Origin: Gonocerus acuteangulatus
Lineage: Eukaryota > Arthropoda > Insecta > Hemiptera > Coreidae
Direction of reading: 5' to 3'
Assembly: GCA_946811695.1 (NCBI GenBank)
Contig: OX328124.1
Location: 99,687,717-99,751,716 of the forward strand
Length of the DNA stretch: 64,000 bases
Shown: positions 32,796-44,149 of the stretch, piece by piece
Position numbering within the stretch: the stretch's first letter is position 1
Layout: the number at the start of each line of letters is the position of its first letter
Notes under the pieces: model-generated
Database searches by the model: none
What the model was told of the DNA's origin: nothing
What the model saw: only the letters and a program-made list of their open reading frames with translations
Position numbers and translations under genes: made by a program

Positions 32796-34279
32796 AATTA
32801 TCCTAGAAGTAAAATAAACTAAGATGATTTTCGCGCCTTCTATGGATGAGTACAGAATGATCCATGAGAATCACATATGAGACGCGAATGAAGGAAAACC
32901 AAACGAACGATCTCGGATTACCTGAAGGTGCTGGAGAGTTTGCGCTGTAGGAATCGCTTAATTCAAAGTCTGTAGTGCATACATGCATAATGCATATATT
33001 TATCTGTTAGCACCCTATAGTCTATTAGAATGGTAAGACAATAAGGAAGTTTAGGGGGACAAGTTAGCGTCTAAAACAAAAGGTGAAGGTCGTTTTCTTT
33101 TTTTTTGGCGAAATTCAAAAGCAAATTTCGATAGCGAATAATTCATAAAGCTTACATTTTTGCTTTACTAGGCTTAAATGAATAATTTTTATCGGCAAAA
33201 CGGAAAACTTCAAATTACTTCACAGTACATTGTGGACTCTGCAACCGTTCTCAGAGCTGACTCAGCCATCAGCCTTATAGCTGAACACGTAACGTGAAAA
33301 TAAATCCTATTTTGAAGGAATTTGACGTTTTAGAGAATTTTCTGCCTCATTCCCATAAGAAGGAAACACGTTTATGACGTGGTTCTTATGACACGATCAA
33401 GAAGTGCCTACCAGATATTTGGAGCATTAGAAGTGATTACTTTCAAATTTCGTTTTTTTTTTTTGTTTTTGTTTTTTTTTTTGTTTTTTTATCATACATT
33501 TTTTTTAAATAAATAAATTTATTTTTGAACTAATTTGCATAACTGTGGACCTGTGGCACCTCCCCATGAAGACGTAGTTTTTAGGCGGGTACCACCCTTA
33601 CATGGGGGAGGAGGTATTAGGCTGGTATAATAACCTTGTGCGATAGTACCTAATTCATCGTAAGCACAAGAATAACAAGATGAGGTCCCGGATATCAAAA
33701 TGAAAAAATCTTACTTTTTTTGGAAGAAAATATTTTTTTGCACATTTTTTCCAATTATCACGAGGCATTTCACTCTTTTTAACCAAGCAACCGTGAACTT
33801 CCTTCTTATTTAATTGCATGTTACTAAACAGAAAAGTTTTCCTGAAGGAGGAGGAGTTAAAATCGTTCAGGGGACAGAGTAAAACAATTCCCTTAAAACA
33901 ACGATTTTTATGACTAGTCTAAATTTCGTTTATGGAACAGCCTTGGAACCCATTAAAAATGAACATATTGACATTACAAACTTTGATTTCTTAAAGTAAA
34001 TTGCATCGCCTTTACGATGTTTTATTAGATTTTAGTTACTATAAACGGGGTTTCAGTAATCACAAAAAAAATTTATATATATTAAAAAAAATAATAATTA
34101 ATTATTAATTTATATATATATATATATTTTTTTTTATATTTATAAAAAATCATGATGGGCATACAAAAAATACGAAATATAAATTTACTGTTTCTGTTGA
34201 GCATTGAGCCATACTTTATACAAACTTTTTTTGTTGCACTTCAGGTCTACTACCACCTCCTTTTCAGGAACCACCTTTT
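32796..34279. other. Unassigned stretch
   Basis: Low-complexity T and TTTTG runs at about 33450-33500. No gene supported. Confidence 0.4.
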
Positions 34280-34590
34280 CAGGTTGATACTTTTTTCCGT
34301 TACACCCTGTAAATAAGCCAGCCTCCTTAGAGAGTACATGGTGATGAGAGAACTGCCTATTAAGGAAAGACTGAATTTAAATTTTATGTTAGATATTAGT
34401 ATGCTTAATAAAGATATTAGAACATAAACTATTTGTTTAATATTGAGCTGTATAGCAAAATATTTTGTTATAGAAGTGCCCTTAAAGAGGTGCGACCAAG
34501 GCACGCAACATGTCAGGCGTAATTATTAAATAAAGTATTCTGAAGAAATGATTACTGCTTTACTGGACCCCAAGCTTCAAATATTTGAAA
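34280..34590 (+). repeat. Repeat D, copy 1
   Basis: GCCAGCCTCCTTAGAGAGTACATGG and later AGTGCCC...AGGTGCGACCAAGGCACGCAACATGTC, then AATAAAGTATTCTGAAGA. Diverged direct copy of 34925-35110. Confidence 0.6.
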
Positions 34591-34924
34591 CAATTTTGAT
34601 ATATTTTAGGTTATCTGCGAAAAAAAATTATATATATTACAGAAGTGTATAATTAATCTAGGAAAATAAGATGGAAGTTGTAAGTGGTGTAACACTATTG
34701 TAACTAATAAATAATGTTGCAAAGTAGAGAAGGCTTACCTGCCTCCAGGCTAGGGCCTATTATAGATGATTACTTTTTAATGTTCTTCATTAGTATATAT
34801 AATGACTAGCTTTTCTATCTTGATATTATACCTGTTTAATACAGAGGCAGTCTCTCTTACTATTAATTTATTTCTCTCAGAATATTCTTACTCCGGTGGT
34901 TCATAGCTGTATATACACACACAC
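34591..34924. other. Unassigned spacer between repeat D copies
   Basis: AT-rich, no feature. An ACACAC/GTGTGTG palindrome occurs at its right edge. Confidence 0.4.
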
Positions 34925-35110
34925 ACACGTGTGTGTCGTTAGGTATCAAGCCAGACTCCAGAGGGAGTACATGGTAACTAGAGTACTTCCTAGCAAGAAG
35001 TGCCCCTGAAAAGGTGCGAAAATATGCACGAAACATGTCGGGCCTTTTAAATAAAGTAGTATGAAGACAGGAAGACTGCTTTAACGACCCCGTGCCTCCT
35101 AAGATCAAAA
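34925..35110 (+). repeat. Repeat D, copy 2, with hammerhead-like motif
   Basis: GCCAGACTCCAGAGGGAGTACATGG, then the stem-loop motif at 35002-35043 (GCCC CTGAAAAG GTGC...GCAC GAAAC AT GTC GGGC) and AATAAAGTAGTATGAAGACAGG. It is offset about 600 bp from copy 1. Confidence 0.65.
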
Positions 35111-35144
35111 AGAATTTAGATATTTTGGGTCATCTACAAGAATA

Positions 35145-35148
<4 letters not shown>

Positions 35149-35215
<67 letters not shown>
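35149..35215. repeat. (TA)n microsatellite
   Basis: About 33 TA units next to repeat C copy 2. Confidence 0.95.
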
Positions 35216-35216
<1 letters not shown>

Positions 35217-35220
<4 letters not shown>

Positions 35221-35305
35221 AATAAAGTTGAGCCACCGATATTTTCGAGATTGATGGGGTCTGAAACGTGTACATTTCTCATCTGCACCTCTGGTTAGCG
35301 TCATA
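35217..35305 (-). repeat. Repeat C, copy 2
   Basis: Reverse complement of repeat C at 30171-30252, again with (TA)n at the same end. Confidence 0.75.
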
Positions 35306-37019
35306 AGGTATACATCAAAAGCGGAAGATTTCCTCCTTATATACAGAGGGAGGAAACGCACTGAAAAATAAAAACTAATAAATAAGTAATTCCACGCTTT
35401 CATCTGGCGTTCTCTAAGTTTTCATTGGTCGTACTTCTACATTTTTGCATACTGCCTTTCGTTCTTGCCGCAAAGTGGGGTTAAATGCCGAAAACGTGGA
35501 CAAAATTACTAAATCTTCTTTTAAACGATTAAAATTTTTTACTTTGGGGTTCGAGGACGACGATAAAGAATCCGAATAATTAAAATTAAAATGTCGGACA
35601 TAAAAGGAAATTATTTGCAAAACTGATAATAATCTCTCGTTTCCAAAGGTTACTAAAGCGTCAATAAATTCGATAGATAGAATAAATGTGAATCGTGTTT
35701 ACAAAAATTCCGTCCCTTGATTTTGGGCATCCAGAAAAAAATCCTAATTTTGTTCACCCTTTGCTAAGAAACTGTTATTGCTACAGCGTTTAAGGAAATT
35801 TTAGTCGATCCCTTCTTTTTTTTTCCCCCTTTTTCTTTTTAAAGTGTTTCTGGTAACTTAATACCACAAAGGACAGACTGTTACGATTGTTTTCTTGAAA
35901 ATTTTATCGGCTGCAGGATTGTACTGGTTAACGAACTGGACCTTTCGTTTTAGAAGAATATTATTTTTTGGGATTCGGCTAAAGAAACCTCAATATGATT
36001 TTTGGTAAAAAAAAAAATCTATATTTTGGCCGTTTCGGCTACTCATTGGTCGCCTTCGTCAGCTAAAATGACAAGAAAAACAGAAATTAATAACAAAAAA
36101 AAGTTTATAATTGAGATAAGTAACAAAACTTTACAGGTAATACAATTAATTAACTTAATATTAAAGAACAATTTGGTCTAAAATTCTTAGAATGAATAGA
36201 ATGAAAATCAGAAGAAACATAACAAAAAAAAAAGAAGAAAAAAGGCTATTATATTGAAGTTTATATAAGTATATAGGTATATAGGTGCTAATAGTAACAA
36301 ACAGATAAGATACTATATACCTATGGAAATGCCTGGAGGCAGAGGAAGACCAATGTTGACAGTTAAGTAACCAATTTGGAAGTGTCATTTTGGACACTAG
36401 TAATAATAAAAATTTGAAATAATATTAACTATAAGATGTGGTGCAAAGGATGCAATTGTTCTGCTGTGTAGCTTTTTACTGAGATCCAGATAGTTAGCCG
36501 CCGAGGTGACCAGATGTCAAGGGATGGTTAGGTTTCGGCTAAGATAAAACGTCCGATTTTCCTAAAAATTTCTATTTCTATTTTCTAGAAGATTTCGGCA
36601 ATCTTTTTGGCGGCCTTTTTCAGCAATGAATGTCTAGAGGATGGATGGAGGAAGACCAAGATAGCAGGAAAGTCACCATATTGGAAATAATGGTAGCCTT
36701 CTTCCTTGGCGGTTTCCTGATCTGATTTCCCGGTCACCCAACCGGAATCTGTGTTCTTCCTCCATCCCCTATTGTGGTGTAATTGTTTTGATTGGCTTAT
36801 TCTATGCTGTAAAGTAGGCCCAAAGTTCATTTTTTGTTCTTTTTAATTTTTTTTCATTCTTGTGAAACGCCTTGTGAATTTTTTTTGTCATAATTTCTCG
36901 TGATGAGCGCAGAGCCCTCATATTCTTACATATATCATATTACCAGAAGCATTCATAAACAGGATGTAATAACCAATAAATGAATCAAAGTAAAAAAATG
37001 TTTTTTTGTAAATATGATA

Positions 37020-37059
<40 letters not shown>

Positions 37060-37338
37060 ATTTTAATTTTGGATTGTATCGGGACTTTAGTTGAAAATCC
37101 AGTTTTTAGCACGTTTTAAAACTGTGTAAACTGTTCCAGCACATTAACACTTCTGGATATCATTTTTGATTATTAAGGAAGGATTTAAGCCCTTAAAATA
37201 GAAAATGATTAAAAAAAAAACATTTTTCAAAAATTACTGATTTCTCCCATATTTCAACACTCTTTTGCGTGGAAACCGTGCGATGTACGAAAAATTGATC
37301 GGAAGCATCAATTATAGGTAATTTTATCCTCTTTATTT
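35306..37338. other. Unassigned stretch
   Basis: No gene supported. Contains a poly(A) run of about 37 bp (37021-37057) and a CTGACGA/GGC...GCC/GAAAC motif on the minus strand (36033-36064). Confidence 0.4.
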
Positions 37339-37460
37339 ATGGGCGTATATAGAAAATTATTGTGGAGGGGTTTGGGAAAATTTCGGAGGGGGGGGGCTGA
37401 GACCATTTCCGGTGTAGGGAATACTAACAATTTAGATCTTGGAACAGTTTTAGCCAACTT
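37339..37460. mobile_element. MITE (ATGGGCGTAT), left half, split by LINE
   Basis: ATGGGCGTATATAG, a G-run, ACCATTTCCGGTGTAGGGAATACTAACAATTTAGA match the reverse complement of the MITE at 23095-23281. The match stops just before the 13-bp target duplication TTTTAGCCAACTT (37448-37460), and the other half resumes at about 46936. Confidence 0.75.
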
Positions 37461-37720
37461 TTTTTTTTTTTTTCATGTTTTCCACGTTGGAGTAACCCTC
37501 CAGCGTGGGAGTTTATTCAACTACGTATGCCATCCTTTTTGGATACTACACGTATTTTGATTAGGCAAGTACATAAAATAATGAATTCTTTTACAATTAA
37601 TATGAACAATGAAATTAAATGACAATAATAAAAATAAAACGAAAACTAATAAAATAAAATAAAAATGTAAATAAACAAAAATATATACATATGTAAATAA
37701 CATAGTACATATGTGGGCAT

Positions 37721-40700
37721 TCAGATGAGTTGATTAAAATTGTTTAGGTCCAGTTGTTTAATAAATGCATCAAATTCCTTAAAACATGTCAGTAGTAAGT
37801 CAGGTTTGTCAGTGGGCCAAGTTCCGTCCTGTAAGGTAATGTCCTTAATGAGTTTTGTCCTGGGTCCGTCCAGTAATGTACAGTCATACAGGAGATGGTC
37901 GTAAGTCTGTTCAGTTATATTGTCGCATTTACATGTGTTAGTCTTTATAAGTTTAAGTCTGTATAAATAACTTTTCGTCGGTCCATGTCCTGATATAAAT
38001 TGAGTCATTTTAAAGTTGTTAAGTGTAAGTTTTTGTCTGTTGAGTATTGTATGTATGAATTTGTGTAAATGTCTTCCTTTAGTTGTGTTCGTCCATCGTT
38101 CGTCCCATTTTCGCATTGATTTGTCTCGCAGTAGTGTTTTTATAGTCTGTGATGTAAGTTTAGAGTAAGATATAGGTAATGTCTTGCCCTTTGAAGCTGA
38201 TTTTGCGAGTAAGTCAACTGCCTCGTTCCCTAATTGTCCAGAATGTCCTTTAATCCAGGTTATTGTAACTGTCATATTTTTCTGTTTGCACATAATAAGT
38301 AGTGTTCTAATGTGTTCAGTCTGTTCGTTATGATTTTGGCTGTTGTATACGCTTGCTATGTTTGTCTTGCTATCAGTGTATATTATACATGTGTCTCCGT
38401 CGTGACTTATGGAATGTAGTTTTTCGACTGCTTTTATAATTGCAAAGTTTTCTGCCTGGTTGTTCGTACATAGTGGTGATAGTCTGTATTGTCCGCTGTC
38501 AATAGTTATGTCGTCTTTTAGTATTATGTATGCAGATCCAACACAGTCATTGCTTTTACTTCCGTCCGTGTAAATGTGATAAGTCCATGTTAGTTCAACA
38601 TCGTCAGTCGGTACAATGTTGTCTTTAGGGTGTAACCAGTTCGTGAACCGTATGTCTTGTTCTATGTCTTGTGGTGTGATATTCTGATAAGTAAAGTCTT
38701 CTGGAATTTCTTTCAATTTCAATAACCTATGTAGCCTTATCATTTCCTCAGCTTTGATGTGAATTGGCAATGTGTTAGCTAAAACACATGATGCTTCATA
38801 AGATAATGTACGATATCCCCTGGATATTCAGCTAATCTCTGTACTCTTTCTAGTTTTTTCACATTTCTTTTCACACTTAAAGCATGGCCCCATATTTCAA
38901 TCCCGTACGTCAAAATGGGGACGATAGCCCCTTTGTAGATTGCGGCTAATGCGTCAGAATTAAGACCCCAAGTGACTCTGGCAGCCATCGATAGTCCATT
39001 TATTATTGAAAATAGTCGTGTTTGTAAGTTAGTAATGTGATAGTTCCATTTCAACTTATTGTCTATATAAAGTCCTAGATATTTAAGAACATGTCTAATT
39101 TAGGTATATTTCTTCTTGTTGTAAATAGTGTGTATGTCGATTTCTCCAAGTTAAACGTAAGTTTGTTTCTGTTCGTCCATTCATTAATTGTGTCTAAAGT
39201 TAAGTTTGCACGTTCTTCTATTTCAGTTAAGTTTGTCCCAACTACTGTAAGTAGAATGTCGTCAGCAAATGATATAATCCCTGTCCCTTCAGGTGTTTCT
39301 GTTGTAAGTAAACTGTCCATAATTAGGTTCCATAGTAGTGGTGAACAAGCTGATCCTTGTGGAGTACCTCTGTTCTGTGATGTATGTACCGTCGTGTTTT
39401 GTAGTGTCATGTATACATGTCTATTATGGAGATAGTCTGTTAGTAATCTATAAATATTTTGGGGGCATTGGTGTTTGTGTAGTGATTCGAATATTGATGG
39501 CCACCAATCATGGTCAAATGCTCCTTTGATGGCCAACGAAATTACCACAATATGCTTCTTTTCTTGCAACTGCAATCTTAATAAATTCACTATTTTATGA
39601 AGAGCATCTACAGTGCTTGTTTGAGGCGTGAACCCATATTGATTAGGGTGCAATGGTGCATGCTTAATAAGGTGAAAAGAAAGTCTGGAGTTGATAATTT
39701 TTTCTGGAACTTTGCCTCCGACTGGAATGATACTTATAGGTCTGTAGTTCTGTCCATTATGTTTAGGTACTGGGATTACTTTAGAAATTTTCCATACGTC
39801 AGGGAAGATTCCTCTATTGAAACACTTTTTATACAAGTTTATCATAAAAGATGGAAAAATATTAAAAACTTTTTGAAATATTTCAACTGTAATTAAATCA
39901 AATCCAGCTGCTTTGCGTGGATTTAAGTTATCAATCAAGCTTTTTATCTCTATATCTGCTAAAGTACTGTCGTCCTGAGTATTAGGTAGTTGATTACTGT
40001 TTCGTCTCATGGTGATGTGTATGTCACTCGGTAGTAGGGTCGTCACTTATGAAGAAGTTGTTCATTAAATGTTGTAGTGTTTCCTCAGTGTCTATCGTGA
40101 AAGTTCCGTCACTTTTCTGTATTGTACGTAGTTGTAAATCAGTCCTTAATTTTCCAGTTGAGTGTTTATATATCCATGTCCAAGGGTTAGTTTTGTCCAT
40201 GTTATTGCAGTACGTTTTCCATGAATTTAATTTTTCCCTCTTCAACGTTTTTGTGTAAGTAAATTTTAATTGTAAGTAAGCATTTTTCCGAGTTAGTCTT
40301 AAATTTGGATTATTTCTTATACGTTGGAATTGTCGTCTTATTGTGTTGGTTTTGTGTCTTAGTTCGGTCAGTTCTTGAGTCCACCAAGGAGCCGATAATT
40401 AGGCACTGATGAAATAAACTTACGGTTATATTGATTCCTCTTGAATCCAGAGAGTCAATCAAGTATGACTCTAGATTTGATAATGTATTATTGGTAGGTA
40501 CAAATTTTATTTTAATATAATCTTCCAATTTTTCCTGGAAAATATCCCAGTTGGCATGTTTGGTAACATAAGCTTTTTTCATTTGTTAGGAGTTGCCTAT
40601 TATCTGTTGATATTTGCAATGTGTAAGTTAATATGGAATGGTTTGAAAAATCCTCTTTATCGTGGTTTGTCCAGTCATGTATGTATTTGGTCATAGTTCC

Positions 40701-41288
40701 ATTTGTTATTGTCAAGTCTATGTTGCTGTTACCATTAGTGGATGAGAAAGTAGGTTTTAAATCATTGTCATTTATTATAAACAGATTTTTAGATAGAATA
40801 AAGTTTTCTAATATACGACCTCTTTCATTCCTTATTCTATCAAACCAGAGAGGCAATCTACAGTTCGTATCCGCTGCGATTAGAATACCATGGTTAGGAT
40901 ATCTGTTCACTACCTTTTCGATTTTTATTAAATCCTCCTCAACATTTTTAGTAATATCAAAATACATATTTATTAAAATGAAATTTGTATTTATTATATT
41001 AAGTTTAATAACGCACATATCATCGTCTCATAAATCTGTTAAAAAAATAATATTAATATATTTATTAATTACTATGGTGCTAGCACGTGTTTTGTTTTTT
41101 CCAAATTCAAATACTCTATAACTATTTGAATAACCATATGTTTTATTATGTTTTATATAAGGCCCTTGTAGTAATAGAATGTCTAATTTCATTGTATCAA
41201 TCATATGTTTTATATAGTTCATAGCCTTCCAAGAATGTCTACTATTAAATTGTGCAATGTTTACATTAACACATGTTTGATTAACCAT
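37721..41288 (-). pseudogene. R1-like ORF2: endonuclease, RT, RNase H, zinc knuckle (broken)
   Basis: Starts at 41288 (MVNQTCVNVNIAQFNSRHSW). The endonuclease is recognisable (ADTNCRLPLWFDRIRN, SNIDLTITNG, FSNHSILTY). The RT (40046-39075) has RPISIIPVGGKVPEK, IKGAFDHDWWPSIFE, RGTPQGSACSPLLWN and FADDILL. The form GAFDxxWWP is typical of the R1 clade. RNase H (38770 onward) has YTDGSK, NQAENFAI, YTDSKT and KGHSGQLGNEAVD, and the C-terminus has CKCDNITEQTYDHLLYDC. Damage: an in-frame TGA at 41028-41030 and frame changes near 40570, 40400, 40030, 39065 and 38790. An RNase H domain is known for several clades of this LINE group but is not universal in R1. Confidence 0.88.
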
Positions 41289-41446
41289 TTATATATAAAT
41301 AGTTATGAAGAAGAGAAGAAGAAGAAGAAAAATATTTTTATTTTGGACCAAAACAATTGTTTTTTCCACAAATTGAAAGAAAAAGAAAACAAACAAACAA
41401 ACAAACAAAAAAAAAACAAAAAAAAAATTATAAATTGCTCTTTACA

Positions 41447-44149
41447 TTAAAATAAAATGTCTTGATACAGCCTCGGCTTCAGGCGTCGTGCTGTAGGTTC
41501 TCCAAGGTGGTAGATTGTGGCAGCTGAAGAAAGAGGTAGTTTGTCTTGATACCTTCGGGTCAGTTCTTCGATGTGAAATGCGATTGGATCAACCCCCAGT
41601 TCTCGATGGAGCAAGGTGTTTCGAACGAACCAAGGGGCGTTGGCTGCAATCCGCAGCACTTTGTTTTGTAAAGTCTGAAGTCGTCTGATGTTCGTCGAGT
41701 TTGTTCCATACCACACAGGGCAGGCGTAAGTCAGTATTGGGAGGATCATGGTCTTGTAAAGGAGTGTGACTAGTGAAGGTCGAAGTGATGTTTTTCTGTT
41801 CATCAGTGGGTATAGTTTAGAGAGTCTGGAGTGTGCCTGTCGTAATTTTATGTTAATGTGCAGTTTCCAAGTAAGTCGAGTGTCAAAGTGTAGTCCTAGG
41901 TATCTCACTCCCTGGTCCTTCGGGCTCCAAGGAACTGGGAGTCCATCCAATCGGATTTCTGGTAGTTCTTGGTTCGAAAACCGCCGTAGGGAAAAGACTT
42001 TGGCCTCCGTTTTGGTTGAATTTAGGACCAGTCGCCATTTAGTAAACCAGTCAACCAAGAAGTTCGCCGTTCCTTGCAAGTTTTGAATCACAGTGGACAT
42101 ATTACTATGAGTGGATAATATGAGAGTGTCGTCGGCAAATGTTGCAAGCTGAGTGAAGCCATCTTCTTCCGGCATATCCGAGACAAAGAGTAGGTAGAGA
42201 AGGGGGCTCAATATTGCTCCTTGTGGAACTCCAGCTTCCAAGGCGATCTTCCGGCTTAGGGTGGTTCCGATCCGGACTTGGCATGTGCGATCCTCTAAGT
42301 AAGATTTTATGGAGGAGAAGAGATTGGCTGGTGGTAGTGTCTTCTTTAGTTTATATAATAAACCTCGGTGCCAGACGGAATCGAAAGCCCCCTTCAAGTC
42401 CAAGAAAAGGCCAGCTGTGTATTCTTTGGCTTCAAACCCTTTCACTATGACCTCTGCAACCCTCTGTGCTTGCTGCGTAGCGGAGTGATGGTGCCTGAAG
42501 CCAAATTGATGAGATGGAATGGTGGAGGTCACTTCAAGGTGTTGTCGTAGCCGTTTTTCCAAGCATTTTTCAAGTAGTTTGCCGAGCGTACACAACAAAC
42601 TAATTGGGCGATAACTGGCCGGGCTGTGCTTTGGCTTCCCCTCCTTGTGAAACATGAGTACTATCGCGTTCTTCCAGGCCTTTGGAAAGTACCCCAGTCT
42701 CAAGCAGGCGTTGAAGAGTCCGACCAAATGGGCAATCGTCTTCCTTGGCAGCTTTTTCAGAATACAGTTCGGAATCTGATCCTCGCCTGGTGCCTTCCGG
42801 TTCTTCAGTTTTCTGATATAGCCTTTTAACTCCTGTGGGGTTATGTAGTCAGTAAGTCTGCTGTCTTCTGTCATAAGTTCTCTTAGGAATTCGTCCACTG
42901 TCCTGTCAGTCTCAGGGTCGTCCCTGTCAAGAGGTCTCACTACAGTCTGTAAGTGGGTAGCAAACAACTCACATTTCTCGTTGTCAGAAGTCGCTGTCTG
43001 TTGGTCTGTTTTCAGGACAGGGAGAACGGGACTCTTTCCTAGGATCCTCCTAGTTTCCCTCCAAAGACTGTTGTCTCCTGGGCTTAAGTCAGAAACATAG
43101 GATTTGTAGGACCTAATTTTCTCTGTTTCTAGAAGAAACTTTATTCTACGGCCCAGTCTGTTCACAAGTGTCTTATCTGCCGCGTCCCTATATCGTTGCC
43201 ATCTTTTTCTGATTACATTCTTGTCGTGGATAAGCTGAAGAATATAAGATGGAGTCTTAGGGCCGTGGAATGAATGTGACTGAGTCTGGGGCTGCAGTGT
43301 GCAGTGTTGTATTGATGTACGTATGTGTTCCGTGAGTGTCAAGGCGGACGTGTCAATTTCGTGTGTACTTTCATATGAGTATGGCACGTCCAGTATGTTC
43401 ATGGCATGTGTAAAGAGTTCCCAGTCCACGCGTCCGTTAATGAGTTTAGGAAGATGTGGTGTCAATTTGGGTGAGTCGTGAAAAGTACAAATAACCGGTA
43501 AGTGATCTGAGTCCAAGTCTGTAAGAGTGTCTTGATAAAGTGGGTAGCGTATGTTATGTAGTACAGCAATGTCTAATATGTCCGGTTGATATCTGTCCTG
43601 TGTTGGGTAGTGCGTTGGTTCGTCAGGTGCTGATATATGCAGTCCTAAGTTCGTAGATATGTGTTCAAGTCGTGTTCCATTAGAGTTCAGTGTTCTACAG
43701 CCCCAGAGTGGGTTTTTACTATTCAGATCTCCGAGCAAAACAGTCGGAGCTCCAGAAAAAATGCACTCAAAGTCGGATTCAATGAGGCGTATTCCAGGCC
43801 GGTGATATGCTGCCAGAATATTGATGTTTGTGTTATTGTTTAGTGTTAGTGTAATTCCAACGACTTGTAAGTTTTGTAGTGTAGGTAAGTAGATTTCAGT
43901 GTGCATTAATCGTCTCTGTACAAGTATAGCGACACCTCCCCGTCTGGTCTCCTGGTCCGTTCTGTACACAGTATAGCCAGGAATTCGTAGTCTGTCTGTT
44001 TCAGTTAGGTGCGTCTCCGTAATACATGCTACATGCACAACGTGTCTGTTTAGGAAGTCTGTCAGTAAGCTCACGCGGTTCCGTAGTCCCGCGGCGTTCC
44101 AATTTAAAAGGTTTAGGTTGTGGTATGAAGCTAGATTAGAACAATCCAT
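41447..44149 (-). CDS. Jockey ORF2: endonuclease and reverse transcriptase
   Basis: 900 codons without a stop, from the ATG at 44149. The N-terminal apurinic-type endonuclease has NWNAAGLRNR, CITETHL, GDLNSKNPLWGC, DILDIAVL and SDHLPV (about residue 217). The RT has YRPISLLCTLGKLLEKCL, HQFGFRHHHSATQQ, LFLDLKGAFDSVWHRGLL, GVPQGAILSPLLYLLF, FADDT (about residue 670) and YLGLHFD. There is no RNase H, as usual in Jockey. It nicks target DNA and copies the element RNA onto the cut end. The start overlaps the end of ORF1 by 14 bases (ATGGATTGTTCTAA), a layout suited to termination-reinitiation. The length and motif set are complete for the family. Confidence 0.95.
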   Translation of the reverse strand: MDCSNLASYHNLNLLNWNAAGLRNRVSLLTDFLNRHVVHVACITETHLTETDRLRIPGYTVYRTDQETRRGGVAILVQRRLMHTEIYLPTLQNLQVVGITLTLNNNTNINILAAYHRPGIRLIESDFECIFSGAPTVLLGDLNSKNPLWGCRTLNSNGTRLEHISTNLGLHISAPDEPTHYPTQDRYQPDILDIAVLHNIRYPLYQDTLTDLDSDHLPVICTFHDSPKLTPHLPKLINGRVDWELFTHAMNILDVPYSYESTHEIDTSALTLTEHIRTSIQHCTLQPQTQSHSFHGPKTPSYILQLIHDKNVIRKRWQRYRDAADKTLVNRLGRRIKFLLETEKIRSYKSYVSDLSPGDNSLWRETRRILGKSPVLPVLKTDQQTATSDNEKCELFATHLQTVVRPLDRDDPETDRTVDEFLRELMTEDSRLTDYITPQELKGYIRKLKNRKAPGEDQIPNCILKKLPRKTIAHLVGLFNACLRLGYFPKAWKNAIVLMFHKEGKPKHSPASYRPISLLCTLGKLLEKCLEKRLRQHLEVTSTIPSHQFGFRHHHSATQQAQRVAEVIVKGFEAKEYTAGLFLDLKGAFDSVWHRGLLYKLKKTLPPANLFSSIKSYLEDRTCQVRIGTTLSRKIALEAGVPQGAILSPLLYLLFVSDMPEEDGFTQLATFADDTLILSTHSNMSTVIQNLQGTANFLVDWFTKWRLVLNSTKTEAKVFSLRRFSNQELPEIRLDGLPVPWSPKDQGVRYLGLHFDTRLTWKLHINIKLRQAHSRLSKLYPLMNRKTSLRPSLVTLLYKTMILPILTYACPVWYGTNSTNIRRLQTLQNKVLRIAANAPWFVRNTLLHRELGVDPIAFHIEELTRRYQDKLPLSSAATIYHLGEPTARRLKPRLYQDILF

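Noticed and set aside
36033..36064. Functional hammerhead ribozyme
   Set aside because: The core CTGACGA and stem II are good, but an extra base precedes stem II and no stem III or cleavage triplet is in place.
39091..40258. Plus-strand ORFs across the LINE nest
   Set aside because: Antisense shadows of the R1-like RT. The same applies to 41766, 42214, 43299 and 46277.
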